Part shown: positions 32,727-42,056 of the stretch, in pieces | Position numbering within the stretch: position 1 is the stretch's first letter | Layout of the letters: every line of letters starts with the position of its first letter | Origin: an uncultured Lachnospiraceae bacterium | Lineage (GTDB): Bacteria; Bacillota; Clostridia; Lachnospirales; Lachnospiraceae | Direction: 5' to 3' | Length of the DNA stretch: 64,000 nucleotides | Assembly: GCA_937920345.1 (NCBI GenBank) | Contig: CALGVA010000053.1 | Span: forward strand, 62,001 to 126,000 | Made by a program: the position numbers and the translations under genes | The notes under the pieces: model-generated | Told to the model about the DNA's origin: nothing | The model's input: the letters and a program-made list of their open reading frames with translations, nothing else | Database searches by the model: none

Positions 32727-35579
32727 ATGAAGAAAGTTTATTTGACGAAATTGAAACAGACCGGAATGGTCTTATTGCTGGCGCTGGTATTGGGGGCGGT
32801 GATTCTTCCGTTGAAGGTTTGCGCGCGGGAAACGCGCACTGTGCGGATCGGCTTTTTTCCGATGGAGGGATATCACACTTATACGGAGACGCATGGATAT
32901 GACGGCATGGATCTTGCCTATCTGGAAAGGTTATGCGTATACACCGGATGGCAGATCGAATGCGTGGAATGCGACAGCTGGGATGACGCGTTAATGAAGC
33001 TGCAGGACAGGGAGGTGGATCTGGTAGGGTCCGCACAGTATTCGGCAGGGCGGGCAGAGGTCTATGATTATGCGGCCGTCTCCAGCGGATATACATATGG
33101 CTGTCTGTTCGTGGAGCCTGACAGTGACCTTGCTTTTGAAGATTTTGACCGTATGCGGGATATGACTTTTGGCGTCGTGGCGAGTTACATCCGTAAGGGT
33201 GAATTTCTGGATTATCTGGATCGTAACGGAATCAGTGATCCGCATATCCGGGAATATGATACGACACGACAGATGCAGGCGGCGCTTAAGGACGGAGAAG
33301 TCGATATTGCGGTACATACACTGACGGAGATCTGGGAGCAGCAGTGTCTGGTGGGTAAGTTTGCCTACGCGCCGTATTATTATATTACCTGGAAGGGCAA
33401 CGATGAGCTTCTGAATGAACTGAATATGGGGATCGAGGATCTGCACATGGATACGCCCACACTGGAGCAGGATCTCATGAACGAGTACTATGGAGACAGG
33501 CAGGAGAACTTTGCTGCTGAGGAACTGCAGTTTATCAACAGCGCCGAGACGATCAGGGTCGGTTTCTATCAGGATACCAAGCCGCTTGCGTATGTGAATG
33601 ACAGTGGAGAATGCGATGGAATCTACATTCGTATTCTGCAGGCAGCAGCGCAGAGAAGCGGGGTTACCCTGGAATTTTGCCCGCTGGGGCGGACGGAATA
33701 TTGGAAAGATATGCTTATACAAGGGAAAATCGATTTCTATGCGGGAGCGAGCGGTGTACAGCTTGCGGGAGATGAAGATATTGCATTGACCGACACGTTT
33801 ATGGATTACAATGCGGTTATCATATCTAAGAATGATCATGATATGTCCACGGATGATGTGACTATGGTGCTGACGAACGGACGCGCTTACTGGGCGGAGG
33901 AACTTCAGCTGAAAAAGGCGGTGCTTTATCGGGACAGCGCCAGGGCATGTCTGGATGCGTTAGAGGCGGAAGAAGCGGATATTACGCTGATGAACACAAT
34001 AGAGTTTAACTACCAGTCGAAAAACGAGCGGTATTCCAATCTGATTGAATGGGATAATTACCGATACCAGTCGGATGCAGCGCTGGCGGCCCTGGCGGCG
34101 GAAAATCCCGTCATGATTGACGTGATGAATAAAGCGCTGGGATCGGTAACGGAGAATGAGAAGGACGATATCATTAATCTCTACATGAATATTCCCTATG
34201 TGGATTACGGATTTGCCGATTATTTGTATCAGTCCAGGGATCTGCTCATTATTTTCGGCATCGTGCTTGCCCTGTTTATTGCTTTCGGCTGTGTCATTTC
34301 CAGACTGCAGCGGGAGTCCTATCAGCTGCTGGAGAATAAGAATAAAGAACTGCAAATCGCTATAGACGAGGCGGAACGCGCGAACAAGGCAAAGACGGAA
34401 TTTCTCTCTCACATGTCGCATGACATACGGACACCGATCAACGGCATTATGGGTATGCTGAATATTGCTGAGAAAAATCCGCTCGATGCGGACAGACAGG
34501 AAGACTGCCGAAAGAAGATTAAGACATCAGCAGAGCATCTGCTGTCCTTAATTAATGACGTACTGGATATTAATAAGATGGAAAGCGGTAATGTGGAGTT
34601 TGCCAGAGAGATTTTCAATCTGCGGGAACTGCTGCGCAACTGTGCGGTAATCGTCGGCGGGCAGGCCTCGGCGCGCGGGGTGAAGCTGACGACGGAATTT
34701 GAGGAGCCGGAACTGCTGCGGCATGAATTGTATATAGGCAGCCCGCTGCACATCAAACAGATTCTGATCAACATAGCGGGCAATGCCGTGAAATACAATA
34801 AACCTGACGGAAGCGTTAATCTGCGCTGCTATGAGATTTCGGAGGAAAACGGTACCGCCCGGATCTGTTTCGAGGTTTCCGATACGGGAGTCGGTATGAG
34901 CAAAGCGTATATGGGGCATATCTTCGAGCCGTTTACACAGGAGGACAGCGGTGCCAGAACTACCTATCAGGGAACGGGTCTCGGCATGACGATCACGAAG
35001 AAACTGGTAGACAGTATGGACGGGACGATAGAGATCGAGAGCGAACTTGGGCTGGGCAGCGTATTTACCGTGGTGCTTCCGCTTACGATCGCACAGGTTA
35101 AGGGCGGCAAAGAAGCAGAAGAGGAGAAGGCACCGGCACAAAAGAGAGAGGGCGGCGAGCCGGAGCAGATGAGCGGAAAACGTGCGCTGCTTGTGGAGGA
35201 TAATGAGCTGAATCAGGAGATTGCCCGCTACATGCTGGAAGAAAACGGGTTGGAGGTCACGCTTGCCATTAACGGTAAAGAGGCGGTGGATCTGTTCCGG
35301 GAATCTGTACCGGGTGATTATCAAATCATTTTTATGGATGTGATGATGCCGGTTATGAACGGACATGATGCGACGAAGGCGATCCGGAATCTTGACAGGC
35401 CGGACGCGGCGGCAGTTCCGATTGTCGCCATGACAGCGAATGCTTTTGCGGAAGATGTGCAGGCAGCCAGGGACGCAGGCATGAATGAACATATTGCGAA
35501 GCCGCTGGAGCCGGATATTATTCAGAAAATATTACAACGATTTCTTGGCGGACATACAACATCCGATGACAGCATCTAA
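32727..35579 (+). CDS. Hybrid sensor histidine kinase with two periplasmic amino-acid-binding-like domains
   Basis: 950 residues from the ATG at 32727 (GGGG 9 bases upstream); a TTG at 32718 is also in frame. A signal/anchor helix (LLLALVLGAVILPLKVCA) is followed by two tandem SBP_bac_3 domains (VRIGFFPMEGYH near 45 and IRVGFYQDTKPLAYVNDSG near 275). A helix near 508-530 precedes a short coiled coil, HisKA with phospho-acceptor H565 (MSHDIRTP), HATPase (DTGVGMS and GTGLGMTITKKLV) and a C-terminal receiver with D871 (MDVMMP). There is no HPt domain and no adjacent response regulator. The stop codon lies within a terminator stem. Confidence 0.92.
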   Translation: MKKVYLTKLKQTGMVLLLALVLGAVILPLKVCARETRTVRIGFFPMEGYHTYTETHGYDGMDLAYLERLCVYTGWQIECVECDSWDDALMKLQDREVDLVGSAQYSAGRAEVYDYAAVSSGYTYGCLFVEPDSDLAFEDFDRMRDMTFGVVASYIRKGEFLDYLDRNGISDPHIREYDTTRQMQAALKDGEVDIAVHTLTEIWEQQCLVGKFAYAPYYYITWKGNDELLNELNMGIEDLHMDTPTLEQDLMNEYYGDRQENFAAEELQFINSAETIRVGFYQDTKPLAYVNDSGECDGIYIRILQAAAQRSGVTLEFCPLGRTEYWKDMLIQGKIDFYAGASGVQLAGDEDIALTDTFMDYNAVIISKNDHDMSTDDVTMVLTNGRAYWAEELQLKKAVLYRDSARACLDALEAEEADITLMNTIEFNYQSKNERYSNLIEWDNYRYQSDAALAALAAENPVMIDVMNKALGSVTENEKDDIINLYMNIPYVDYGFADYLYQSRDLLIIFGIVLALFIAFGCVISRLQRESYQLLENKNKELQIAIDEAERANKAKTEFLSHMSHDIRTPINGIMGMLNIAEKNPLDADRQEDCRKKIKTSAEHLLSLINDVLDINKMESGNVEFAREIFNLRELLRNCAVIVGGQASARGVKLTTEFEEPELLRHELYIGSPLHIKQILINIAGNAVKYNKPDGSVNLRCYEISEENGTARICFEVSDTGVGMSKAYMGHIFEPFTQEDSGARTTYQGTGLGMTITKKLVDSMDGTIEIESELGLGSVFTVVLPLTIAQVKGGKEAEEEKAPAQKREGGEPEQMSGKRALLVEDNELNQEIARYMLEENGLEVTLAINGKEAVDLFRESVPGDYQIIFMDVMMPVMNGHDATKAIRNLDRPDAAAVPIVAMTANAFAEDVQAARDAGMNEHIAKPLEPDIIQKILQRFLGGHTTSDDSI

Positions 35580-35606
35580 GCTTTGCAGCTTAGGTGCTGT
35601 TTTCTT
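35569..35606 (+). terminator. Rho-independent terminator of the hybrid kinase gene
   Basis: ACAGCATCTAAGCT (35569-35582) and AGCTTAGGTGCTGT (35587-35600) form a 14-bp stem with one wobble and a TTGC loop, followed by TTTCTT. The stop codon TAA is inside the left arm. Confidence 0.85.
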
Positions 35607-35661
35607 AAGGATTTTTTAATAATTTCCGTCCTATACTGTTTTCAGAAGGAGGAGAAGACAT

Positions 35662-38037
35662 ATGTTTTTAAGGATACTGAAAAAGGATTTAAAGAGAAAA
35701 AGGACGATGAATGTGATCTTGCTGCTGTTCATCATACTGGCTTCGATGTTCCTCGCGAGCAGCGTGGATAATCTGATTGCGGTGAGCGGTGCCATAGATC
35801 ATTTCCTGGAGATTTCCAAGGTGCCCGACTCATTCGTGATTGCCTTGTCGGATGGCAGGACGGATGCGATTGATGCTTTTCTGGAAGCGCAGGAAGGGGT
35901 TCTGGAATATGAAATGATAGACGGATACAATCTGATCAACGGGGATGTGACGATCACGGAATGTCAGGCGGATGCCGGAAGAACCAGATATGAGAGAACC
36001 AATACGCTGTTTATCGGGAAGATTCCGACAAATTTTATGAAAATCTACACGGAAGAGGGGGGACCGCTTACGTTAAAGCCCGGCGAGATTGCTTTTCCCA
36101 GGTTGGAGGCGGACAATAACAATCTGCAGGTGGGAGACAGAGTCTCCATCCGGGTAGGCGGAGAAGTGCAGGAATTCCGGATCGGCGCCATTGTAAAGGA
36201 CGCCGTGTTCGGAAGCTCCATGATGGGATTTAAGCGGTTGTTTATCGGGGACAAGGAGTTTGCCCGGTATGCCAGGCAGGAAAATGTTGTACATATGAGA
36301 ATCTATAATGTCAATTTTGCAGATGAAGAGAAATTTCGAAGTGACTGGAGGAAACAGGATTTTACGATTATCAGTGCCATTGAGGGGGCGGGCGTGGTTC
36401 GTATGTGCTATATCATGGACATGCTGGTTGCGGGTATATTAATCGTGGTGAGCATATGTCTGATCCTGCTTGCGTTTCTGGTGTTGCGATTTACGATCGT
36501 GTTTACCTTGCAGGAGGATTATAAAGAGATCGGGATCATGAAGGCGATCGGATTAAAGGACGCGGGGATCAAAGGACTGTATCTGATCAAATACTTGGTG
36601 CTGTCTGTGGCGGGTGCGCTGGCCGGACTGGCATGCAGTGTTCCCTTTGGCAATGCTGTTCTGGAGCGTGCGATCGCCAATATCGTTGTGGAACGTACCG
36701 GACAGAACTTTGTGGTTAAGATTGTGTGCGCAACTGCGGTAGTCGGCATCGTGCTGTTGTTCTGCTATCTGAGCACTGATAAGCTGAGAAAGATTTCCGC
36801 GCTGGATGCGATAAGGAGCGGTTCCGACGGGGAGCGGTATCGGGCGAAGAGCCCCCTGAAGCTGGGGAAGAGGACGAGAATGAGACCGTATTTCTATCTC
36901 GCGGCAAATGACATCCTGAGCAGTATAAGACGGTTCGGTACGCTGCTTGTGACGTTCTGCCTGGGGATGATGTTGATTCTGCTGCCGCTGAGCGCGGCCA
37001 ACACGCTGCAGAGTGACGGAATCATCAGTGAATTTTCGTTAAGTCCTTCGGATGCCTATGTGGACACCGGCAAAGGCGAGACCTACACGGTGGATATGGA
37101 CAGTCTGTTCCACGACATGGAAGAAATCGAAAGCGTACTTGCCGAAGAGGGGCTAGAAGCAGTTACGGGAGCGGATATGGGGTATATGATTCCGTGCTAT
37201 ACCGACGATCCGGAAGACTGTGTCAATTATTACGTCCTGCAGGCAGTCGGAAACTGGGACAGACATTACAGTGTGCTCGCCGGCAGGGAGCCGGAACTTG
37301 CGAATGAAGTGATGATTACGGAGATGACGGCGAAAGAACTGGACGCAGGTATAGGAGATACGATTTATTTTAAAATGGCGGACCGGACGGAGGAAATGAT
37401 AATTACGGGAACGTATCAGTCCATGATGAATATGGGGCAGGGATACCGGGTGAGCCGGAGTGCGCAGATGGACCCTGCCTACGCGGGTGGAATCCTGTGT
37501 ATGCAGGTGGAGATTGAGGGGATGGAGAGCGAGGAGGCATGTGAGCGGCTGCGGGAGATATTTCCGGATTACCGGATCATGGATGTCAGAGGCTTTCTGG
37601 ACAATATGATCGGCGGGATTATTGAGCAGATCGACACACTGATGTACTTTATCGTAGTACTGGTGCTTGTCATCAACAGCCTGATCACGGTGCTTATCAT
37701 GAAGACGATCATGGCCAAGGAGCGGGGAGATATTGCGCTTCTTAAGAGCATCGGGTTCGGAGACCGCTCGCTTGCGGGGTGGCAGACAGCCAGAGTACTG
37801 CTTATTCTGGCAGCCTCTGTTGTTCTGGGAACCGTGTTGTCGAATCTGCTTGCACCGTATCTTATCGGTCCGATTTTTGCCATGATGGGCGGAACTTCCA
37901 TCGAGCTTGTCACGGGGACCGTGGAGGCGTATGTGTACTATCCGCTGCTGCTTTTAGCGGTGACAGGATTGACGGCGGTACTGTGTGCGGGCGGTGTGAA
38001 GAAGGTTGATCTGAAGGAAGTCAATGATATCGAGTGA
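35662..38037 (+). CDS. ABC transporter permease with two FtsX domains
   Basis: 791 residues with a strong SD (AAGGAGGAG) upstream. An N-terminal helix (VILLLFIILASMFLASSV) is followed by a MacB-like extracytoplasmic domain, three helices of a first FtsX domain near 250-365 (ILIVVSICLILLAFLVLRF), a second helix plus outer domain from about 425, and a final three-helix FtsX domain near 670-780. This layout is that of LolCE/MacB or BceB-like exporters in Firmicutes, usually for peptide-antibiotic resistance. The ATPase gene, response regulator and kinase genes follow, as in regulated resistance modules. The substrate is unknown. Confidence 0.88.
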   Translation: MFLRILKKDLKRKRTMNVILLLFIILASMFLASSVDNLIAVSGAIDHFLEISKVPDSFVIALSDGRTDAIDAFLEAQEGVLEYEMIDGYNLINGDVTITECQADAGRTRYERTNTLFIGKIPTNFMKIYTEEGGPLTLKPGEIAFPRLEADNNNLQVGDRVSIRVGGEVQEFRIGAIVKDAVFGSSMMGFKRLFIGDKEFARYARQENVVHMRIYNVNFADEEKFRSDWRKQDFTIISAIEGAGVVRMCYIMDMLVAGILIVVSICLILLAFLVLRFTIVFTLQEDYKEIGIMKAIGLKDAGIKGLYLIKYLVLSVAGALAGLACSVPFGNAVLERAIANIVVERTGQNFVVKIVCATAVVGIVLLFCYLSTDKLRKISALDAIRSGSDGERYRAKSPLKLGKRTRMRPYFYLAANDILSSIRRFGTLLVTFCLGMMLILLPLSAANTLQSDGIISEFSLSPSDAYVDTGKGETYTVDMDSLFHDMEEIESVLAEEGLEAVTGADMGYMIPCYTDDPEDCVNYYVLQAVGNWDRHYSVLAGREPELANEVMITEMTAKELDAGIGDTIYFKMADRTEEMIITGTYQSMMNMGQGYRVSRSAQMDPAYAGGILCMQVEIEGMESEEACERLREIFPDYRIMDVRGFLDNMIGGIIEQIDTLMYFIVVLVLVINSLITVLIMKTIMAKERGDIALLKSIGFGDRSLAGWQTARVLLILAASVVLGTVLSNLLAPYLIGPIFAMMGGTSIELVTGTVEAYVYYPLLLLAVTGLTAVLCAGGVKKVDLKEVNDIE

Positions 38038-38140
38038 ACATACGGCAGAAGTACAGAGTTGACTTATACGGTCAATAAAATGTTAAGTTATGCAGAATAT
38101 GAGGTTATGCGCAAGATGCAGCGCGGAAATGGAGAGAACG

Positions 38141-38911
38141 ATGAATACATTAACAGTTAAGGATTTGTGTAAGACATATATTATCAATAAAAGGCAGAAC
38201 AATGTATTGAAGAATATCAACATGGAGATCAGAGAGGGCGAGATGGTGGCGGTCATGGGACCCAGCGGTTCCGGCAAGTCCACGCTTCTGTATACGATCA
38301 GCGGCATGGATCATCTGACGGCAGGCAGAGTGGATTTCTTCGGACAGGATATCAGCGCTTTAAGTCCGTCCGAGATGAGCGAGATGCGCTTAAATCAGAT
38401 GGGATTCATTTTCCAGCAGATGTATATGTTAAAAAATCTCAGTATTTATGATAATATCATACTGCCGGCCTATCAGTCCGCAAACGGCAGGGGAAAGGAA
38501 AGGCGCAGAGAGATCAATGACCGGGCGAAGGAACTGATGCATAAGCTCGGGATCAGTGAGGTCGCTGCGCACGATATCAACGAGGTCTCCGGCGGGCAGC
38601 TGCAGAGGGCATGTATCTGCCGCAGCCTGATCAACCGTCCGAAGATGATCTTTGCGGATGAGCCTACCGGCGCGCTCAATCAGCAGAATTCCAGAGAAGT
38701 GATGAAGGAGTTAAACCGCATAAACGCGGAGGGAACGACGATCATGCTTGTCACTCATGATATGAAGGTTGCCGCCAAGAGCGACCGGGTGCTTTACATT
38801 GAAGACGGCAATATCAAAGGAGAGTATACGTTCGGCAGATACGGCGGACAGGAGGAGGACAGAGAGCGGGAGAAGAAGCTTTCCGTATGGCTGATGGAGA
38901 TGGGATTTTAA
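38141..38911 (+). CDS. ABC transporter ATP-binding protein (MacB/LolD type)
   Basis: 256 residues from the ATG at 38141 (GGAGAG 4 bases upstream); an in-frame ATG at 38090 lacks an SD. Walker A is MGPSGSGKSTLL near 45, the Q-loop is MGFIFQQMYMLKNLS, the signature is VSGGQLQRACICRSLI and Walker B is MIFADEPTGALNQQNS. The D-loop has the GALNQQNS form typical of the MacB/BceA group. It pairs with the FtsX permease upstream; a short C-terminal extension is acidic. Confidence 0.92.
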   Translation: MNTLTVKDLCKTYIINKRQNNVLKNINMEIREGEMVAVMGPSGSGKSTLLYTISGMDHLTAGRVDFFGQDISALSPSEMSEMRLNQMGFIFQQMYMLKNLSIYDNIILPAYQSANGRGKERRREINDRAKELMHKLGISEVAAHDINEVSGGQLQRACICRSLINRPKMIFADEPTGALNQQNSREVMKELNRINAEGTTIMLVTHDMKVAAKSDRVLYIEDGNIKGEYTFGRYGGQEEDREREKKLSVWLMEMGF

Positions 38912-38965
38912 GCAGCGGAGAAATACATGAATTGACTGTAATAGCCATTGTGAAAAGGAGTACGC

Positions 38966-39646
38966 ATGACAGACATTCTCTTAGTGGAAGATCATCAGGA
39001 ATTAAATGAATTGATGCGCATGTTCCTTGCGCGGGAGGGGTACTGTGTACACGGCGTACCCTCCGGTGAGGAAGCGCTGCGCTGGCTGGCGGATCATCGG
39101 GTAAAACTGGTTATACTGGACGTTTCTCTGCCGGAAATGGACGGGTTTGCGGTGTGTGCCCGCATCCGTGAGTACAGCGGCACGCCGGTTCTGTTTCTGA
39201 GCGCGAGGATGGATAAGGAGGACAAACTCAACGGGTTTATGCAGGGGGCGGACGATTACGTGGAGAAGCCTGTGGATATGGATATCCTGTGCGCGAAGAT
39301 CAGGGCGCTTCTGGTTCGCAGCTACAGCTTAAAACAGGACAATCCGGTGATTCATTCGGGCGGTCTGACGATCGATCAGGCTGCAAAGCGGGTGTATCTC
39401 GACCACGGGGAGATCACGCTGACGGTCAAGGAATATGAACTGCTCCTGCTGCTTGCAGGCAATCCGGGCAAGACGCTGCATAAGGAATACTTGTTCAATC
39501 AGATCTGGGGCATGGACAGCGACAGCGAGTACCAGACACTGACGGTTCACATTAAGATGCTGCGCGATAAGATTGAGGAAGATCCGAGGAATCCGAGGCG
39601 GATTCAGACGGTATGGGGGATAGGATACAGATATGAAGAAATATGA
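38966..39646 (+). CDS. OmpR-family response regulator
   Basis: 226 residues. The receiver domain has the acidic pair in LLVEDHQE, the phospho-acceptor Asp in VILDVSLPEMDG near residue 52, the Thr/Ser position in VLFLSAR and Lys in YVEKPVD. The C-terminal winged helix reads LTVKEYELLLLLAGN, then TVHIKMLRDKIEEDP and IQTVWGIGYRYEE. It overlaps the downstream kinase gene by 14 bases, so translation is coupled. It likely controls the FtsX transporter operon in which it lies. Confidence 0.93.
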   Translation: MTDILLVEDHQELNELMRMFLAREGYCVHGVPSGEEALRWLADHRVKLVILDVSLPEMDGFAVCARIREYSGTPVLFLSARMDKEDKLNGFMQGADDYVEKPVDMDILCAKIRALLVRSYSLKQDNPVIHSGGLTIDQAAKRVYLDHGEITLTVKEYELLLLLAGNPGKTLHKEYLFNQIWGMDSDSEYQTLTVHIKMLRDKIEEDPRNPRRIQTVWGIGYRYEEI

Positions 39647-40973
39647 CATGGTCGCAGCGGCGGTGGCAATTCTCTGGCTGGTGCTCTGTGCGGGCATTTT
39701 CTATTCCGGAACCCGCATAGGCAGCGAGGAAGATATGCGCTATAAGATAGAAATTAACCGGATTATGACTGATTTGGTCAATGATGAGGAGGGCACGTCG
39801 CCGGGACAGGGGGAGGCAGACCGTGCGGCACAGTACGATCTGCGGGGTATGCAGTATGTGAGAGCGGTCAGTTTCCTGCCGGCGGAGGGCAGTGTGACGG
39901 AACCCGGGCAGCCGGCGGGCGGCGGCGCGGCGACTGCCCGGGTTCGGGACTTCTTCCGGAATCATAACGGTGTAAACAGCGCCGTATATCCTGTAATCCG
40001 GGACGGAAATGTAACAGGATATCTGCGGTTTGACTATGTTACGGGCACCGGGGACAGACTTGTGCTGCGTCTGGCAGTGAGCGGAATGGTCATACTGGGG
40101 CTTGCGGTATTGGGCGTGTTGTGGTATGTGAGGGTGAAGATCATCAAACCTTTTCATGTGATCAGCGGCATGCCCTATGAACTTGCCAAGGGCAATCTTG
40201 CGGTGGAGCCGCAGGAGAGCAGGGAGCGATTCTTCGGGAAGTTTGTCTGGGGGATCGGGATGCTGCGGGATGCGCTGTATGATTCCAGGAACCGGGCGCT
40301 GGAACTGGAAAAAGAAAAGAAGCTTATGCTGCTGTCCCTCTCTCATGATATCAAGATTCCGCTGAGCGCGATTAAACTGTACGCCAGGGCGCTGCGGGAG
40401 GGAATCTGCGGGACGGCGGAAAAGCGTGGGGAGGCGGCAGGACAGATCGAGAAACATGCCGGTGAGATCGAGACGTTTATTAAGAAGATTATGAGTACGG
40501 CAAGCGAGGAGATCATAGATATCGAGGTTGCGGATACGGAATTTTATCTGGGGGATTATGTGGATAAGATCCGGGCGTATTATGAACCGAAATGCAGCCT
40601 GGTAATGATGCGGCTTCACGTCGGAGTTTATGAGAATAAGCTGTTAAAAGGCGATATGGACCGTGCTTTTGAGGTCGTGGAGAACCTGATGGAGAATGCC
40701 TTTAAATACGGGGATGGCAGGCAGATCTGCCTGGAATTTCATGAGGAGGATTATTGTCAGGTCATAGAACTGTATAACACGGGCGTACCGGTTTCGGCAC
40801 AGGAACTGCCCCATCTGTTCGACAGTTTCTATCGGGGGAGCAATGCACAGGATAAGGCCGGTAACGGGCTGGGACTCTACATCGGCAGACAGATCATGCT
40901 GAAGATGGAGGGGGAGCTGTATGCGCGCCGTGAGCAGGACGGCATGCGGTTCGGCCTGGTGTTTCGCACATGA
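39633..40973 (+). CDS. Sensor histidine kinase
   Basis: 446 residues. Helices near 4-24 and 146-166 (MVILGLAVLGVLWYV) flank an extracytoplasmic domain of about 120 residues containing a glycine/alanine-rich segment. A HAMP-like linker leads to HisKA (LLSLSHDIKIPLSAIKLYAR, His near 235) and HATPase with MENAFKYGD (N-box) and GNGLGLYIGRQIM (G2). It overlaps the regulator gene by 14 bases. By gene order it senses the substrate or stress handled by the FtsX-type transporter upstream. A terminator follows at once. Confidence 0.92.
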   Translation: MKKYDMVAAAVAILWLVLCAGIFYSGTRIGSEEDMRYKIEINRIMTDLVNDEEGTSPGQGEADRAAQYDLRGMQYVRAVSFLPAEGSVTEPGQPAGGGAATARVRDFFRNHNGVNSAVYPVIRDGNVTGYLRFDYVTGTGDRLVLRLAVSGMVILGLAVLGVLWYVRVKIIKPFHVISGMPYELAKGNLAVEPQESRERFFGKFVWGIGMLRDALYDSRNRALELEKEKKLMLLSLSHDIKIPLSAIKLYARALREGICGTAEKRGEAAGQIEKHAGEIETFIKKIMSTASEEIIDIEVADTEFYLGDYVDKIRAYYEPKCSLVMMRLHVGVYENKLLKGDMDRAFEVVENLMENAFKYGDGRQICLEFHEEDYCQVIELYNTGVPVSAQELPHLFDSFYRGSNAQDKAGNGLGLYIGRQIMLKMEGELYARREQDGMRFGLVFRT

Positions 40974-40982
40974 CGGGTTGTA

Positions 40983-41010
40983 AAAAGAGCGCCGGCCGGG
41001 CGCTCTTATA
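40983..41010 (+). terminator. Rho-independent terminator after the kinase gene
   Basis: AGAGCGCC (40986-40993) pairs with GGCGCTCT (40999-41006) around GGCCG, followed by TATA; A-rich before, T-containing after. It ends the transporter-regulator operon and may also serve the minus-strand hemerythrin gene. Confidence 0.75.
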
Positions 41011-41031
41011 TAAATGCATGCATGATTGTAT

Positions 41032-41922
41032 TCACAGCTGTTTCATGACGATTGCAAAATATCCTTTACCGCCTGTATTGAACAGGAGACTGTAGGGCGG
41101 ATATTGTTTGTCGAAGGTGCGGACAAACTGTTCGTAGGTCTGCATGTCGTTTTTCTCAAGATTATATTTGATACTCAGATCAAAATGCTTTCCAAGATAA
41201 TTTACAAACTGCTCCGAGAGAATCTTCATGGCATAGACGGCGGTCTTGTCCACTTTCTTGAACTCCTGATCCAGAATACTGTTGAGTGTGTGCAGGATCA
41301 GCGACTCCTCGAAGACGAGAAAAACCTGCATCCGCTGTTTGTCCTTGGAAATGTAGCTTAACCGGTAGCACAGGGTCTTATCGGAGGCGAAATCCTCTCC
41401 GCTGTAGTGCTTGCTGATCAGATGCGCCTCGACCTGGCACATCGTCTGCAGTCCCTGAATCACTGCTTTAGACAGGGAAGCCAGCTCATCTTCCTCCGGC
41501 TGATGCACCCATTTAGTGGGGTTTTTGCCTGCGATCGCGCGGTCCTCCACCATGATGTGACCATTGAGCCAGCCCACGCAGATACCGAGAAAATGCTGGA
41601 CGGATTCCATGCAGTAATCCCGCTCTTCCAGTTCCGCCTCCAGGGAGGGGAGTGTCTGGTCACGCAGATTCTCATGCAGACTCTTATGTACGGCATACCC
41701 CGGATAATTGATGGACTGCATATAAGCTTCTTCCTCTGCGAAATGCTTTAATGTGTAACTCTTGAAATACTTGATGCCTTCCCTGCACGCATGCCGCTGT
41801 TTGGTAGAGTCTTCGTTGAGGGCAAGCATCCTGCCGACAATTGAAAAAAGTCTTTGATGGGCTCGGTCGATGACATCTACGCCAAGGTTAAATCGGTCAT
41901 TCCATTTTACTTCTTTCAACAT
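41032..41922 (-). CDS. Bacteriohemerythrin-like protein with C-terminal CheX-like region
   Basis: 296 residues. Residues 1-135 are a hemerythrin domain: VDVIDRAHQRLFS, KHFAEEEAYM, H-K-S-LHENL and HIMVEDRAI provide the His/Glu/Asp set for a di-iron site. Residues 150-296 are a separate domain (VFLVFEESLILHTLNSIL, then AMKILSEQFVNYLGKHF), whose pattern of a hydrophobic strand, a helix and a helix with conserved N resembles CheX/CheC, but the ExxN phosphatase motif is not clear. Oxygen or redox sensing linked to signalling is inferred; a chemoreceptor gene lies just upstream. Confidence 0.75.
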   Translation of the reverse strand: MLKEVKWNDRFNLGVDVIDRAHQRLFSIVGRMLALNEDSTKQRHACREGIKYFKSYTLKHFAEEEAYMQSINYPGYAVHKSLHENLRDQTLPSLEAELEERDYCMESVQHFLGICVGWLNGHIMVEDRAIAGKNPTKWVHQPEEDELASLSKAVIQGLQTMCQVEAHLISKHYSGEDFASDKTLCYRLSYISKDKQRMQVFLVFEESLILHTLNSILDQEFKKVDKTAVYAMKILSEQFVNYLGKHFDLSIKYNLEKNDMQTYEQFVRTFDKQYPPYSLLFNTGGKGYFAIVMKQL

Positions 41923-41993
41923 AAACGCCTCCTTCTGATATTCGTTCCCGATCGTTCTTCAATATTTTACCACATTTAGCCAGAAAGAACAAT

Positions 41994-42017
41994 ACGCCGG
42001 ATTTGTGCATCCGGCGT
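41994..42017 (-). terminator. Terminator after the chemoreceptor gene
   Basis: ACGCCGGAT (41994-42002) and ATCCGGCGT (42009-42017) form a perfect 9-bp stem with a 6-base loop. On the minus strand it follows the chemoreceptor stop codon and is followed by ATTGTTCTTTCT. Confidence 0.75.
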
Positions 42018-42056
42018 AAAAATATATGATATTTTAGTAAAAAACATCCTGCGGAT

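Noticed and set aside
35662..40973. A confirmed bacitracin-resistance (BceAB-RS) module
   Set aside because: The permease has two FtsX halves with two large outer domains and the kinase has a large sensor domain, unlike the intramembrane-sensing BceS; only a general peptide-exporter call is justified.
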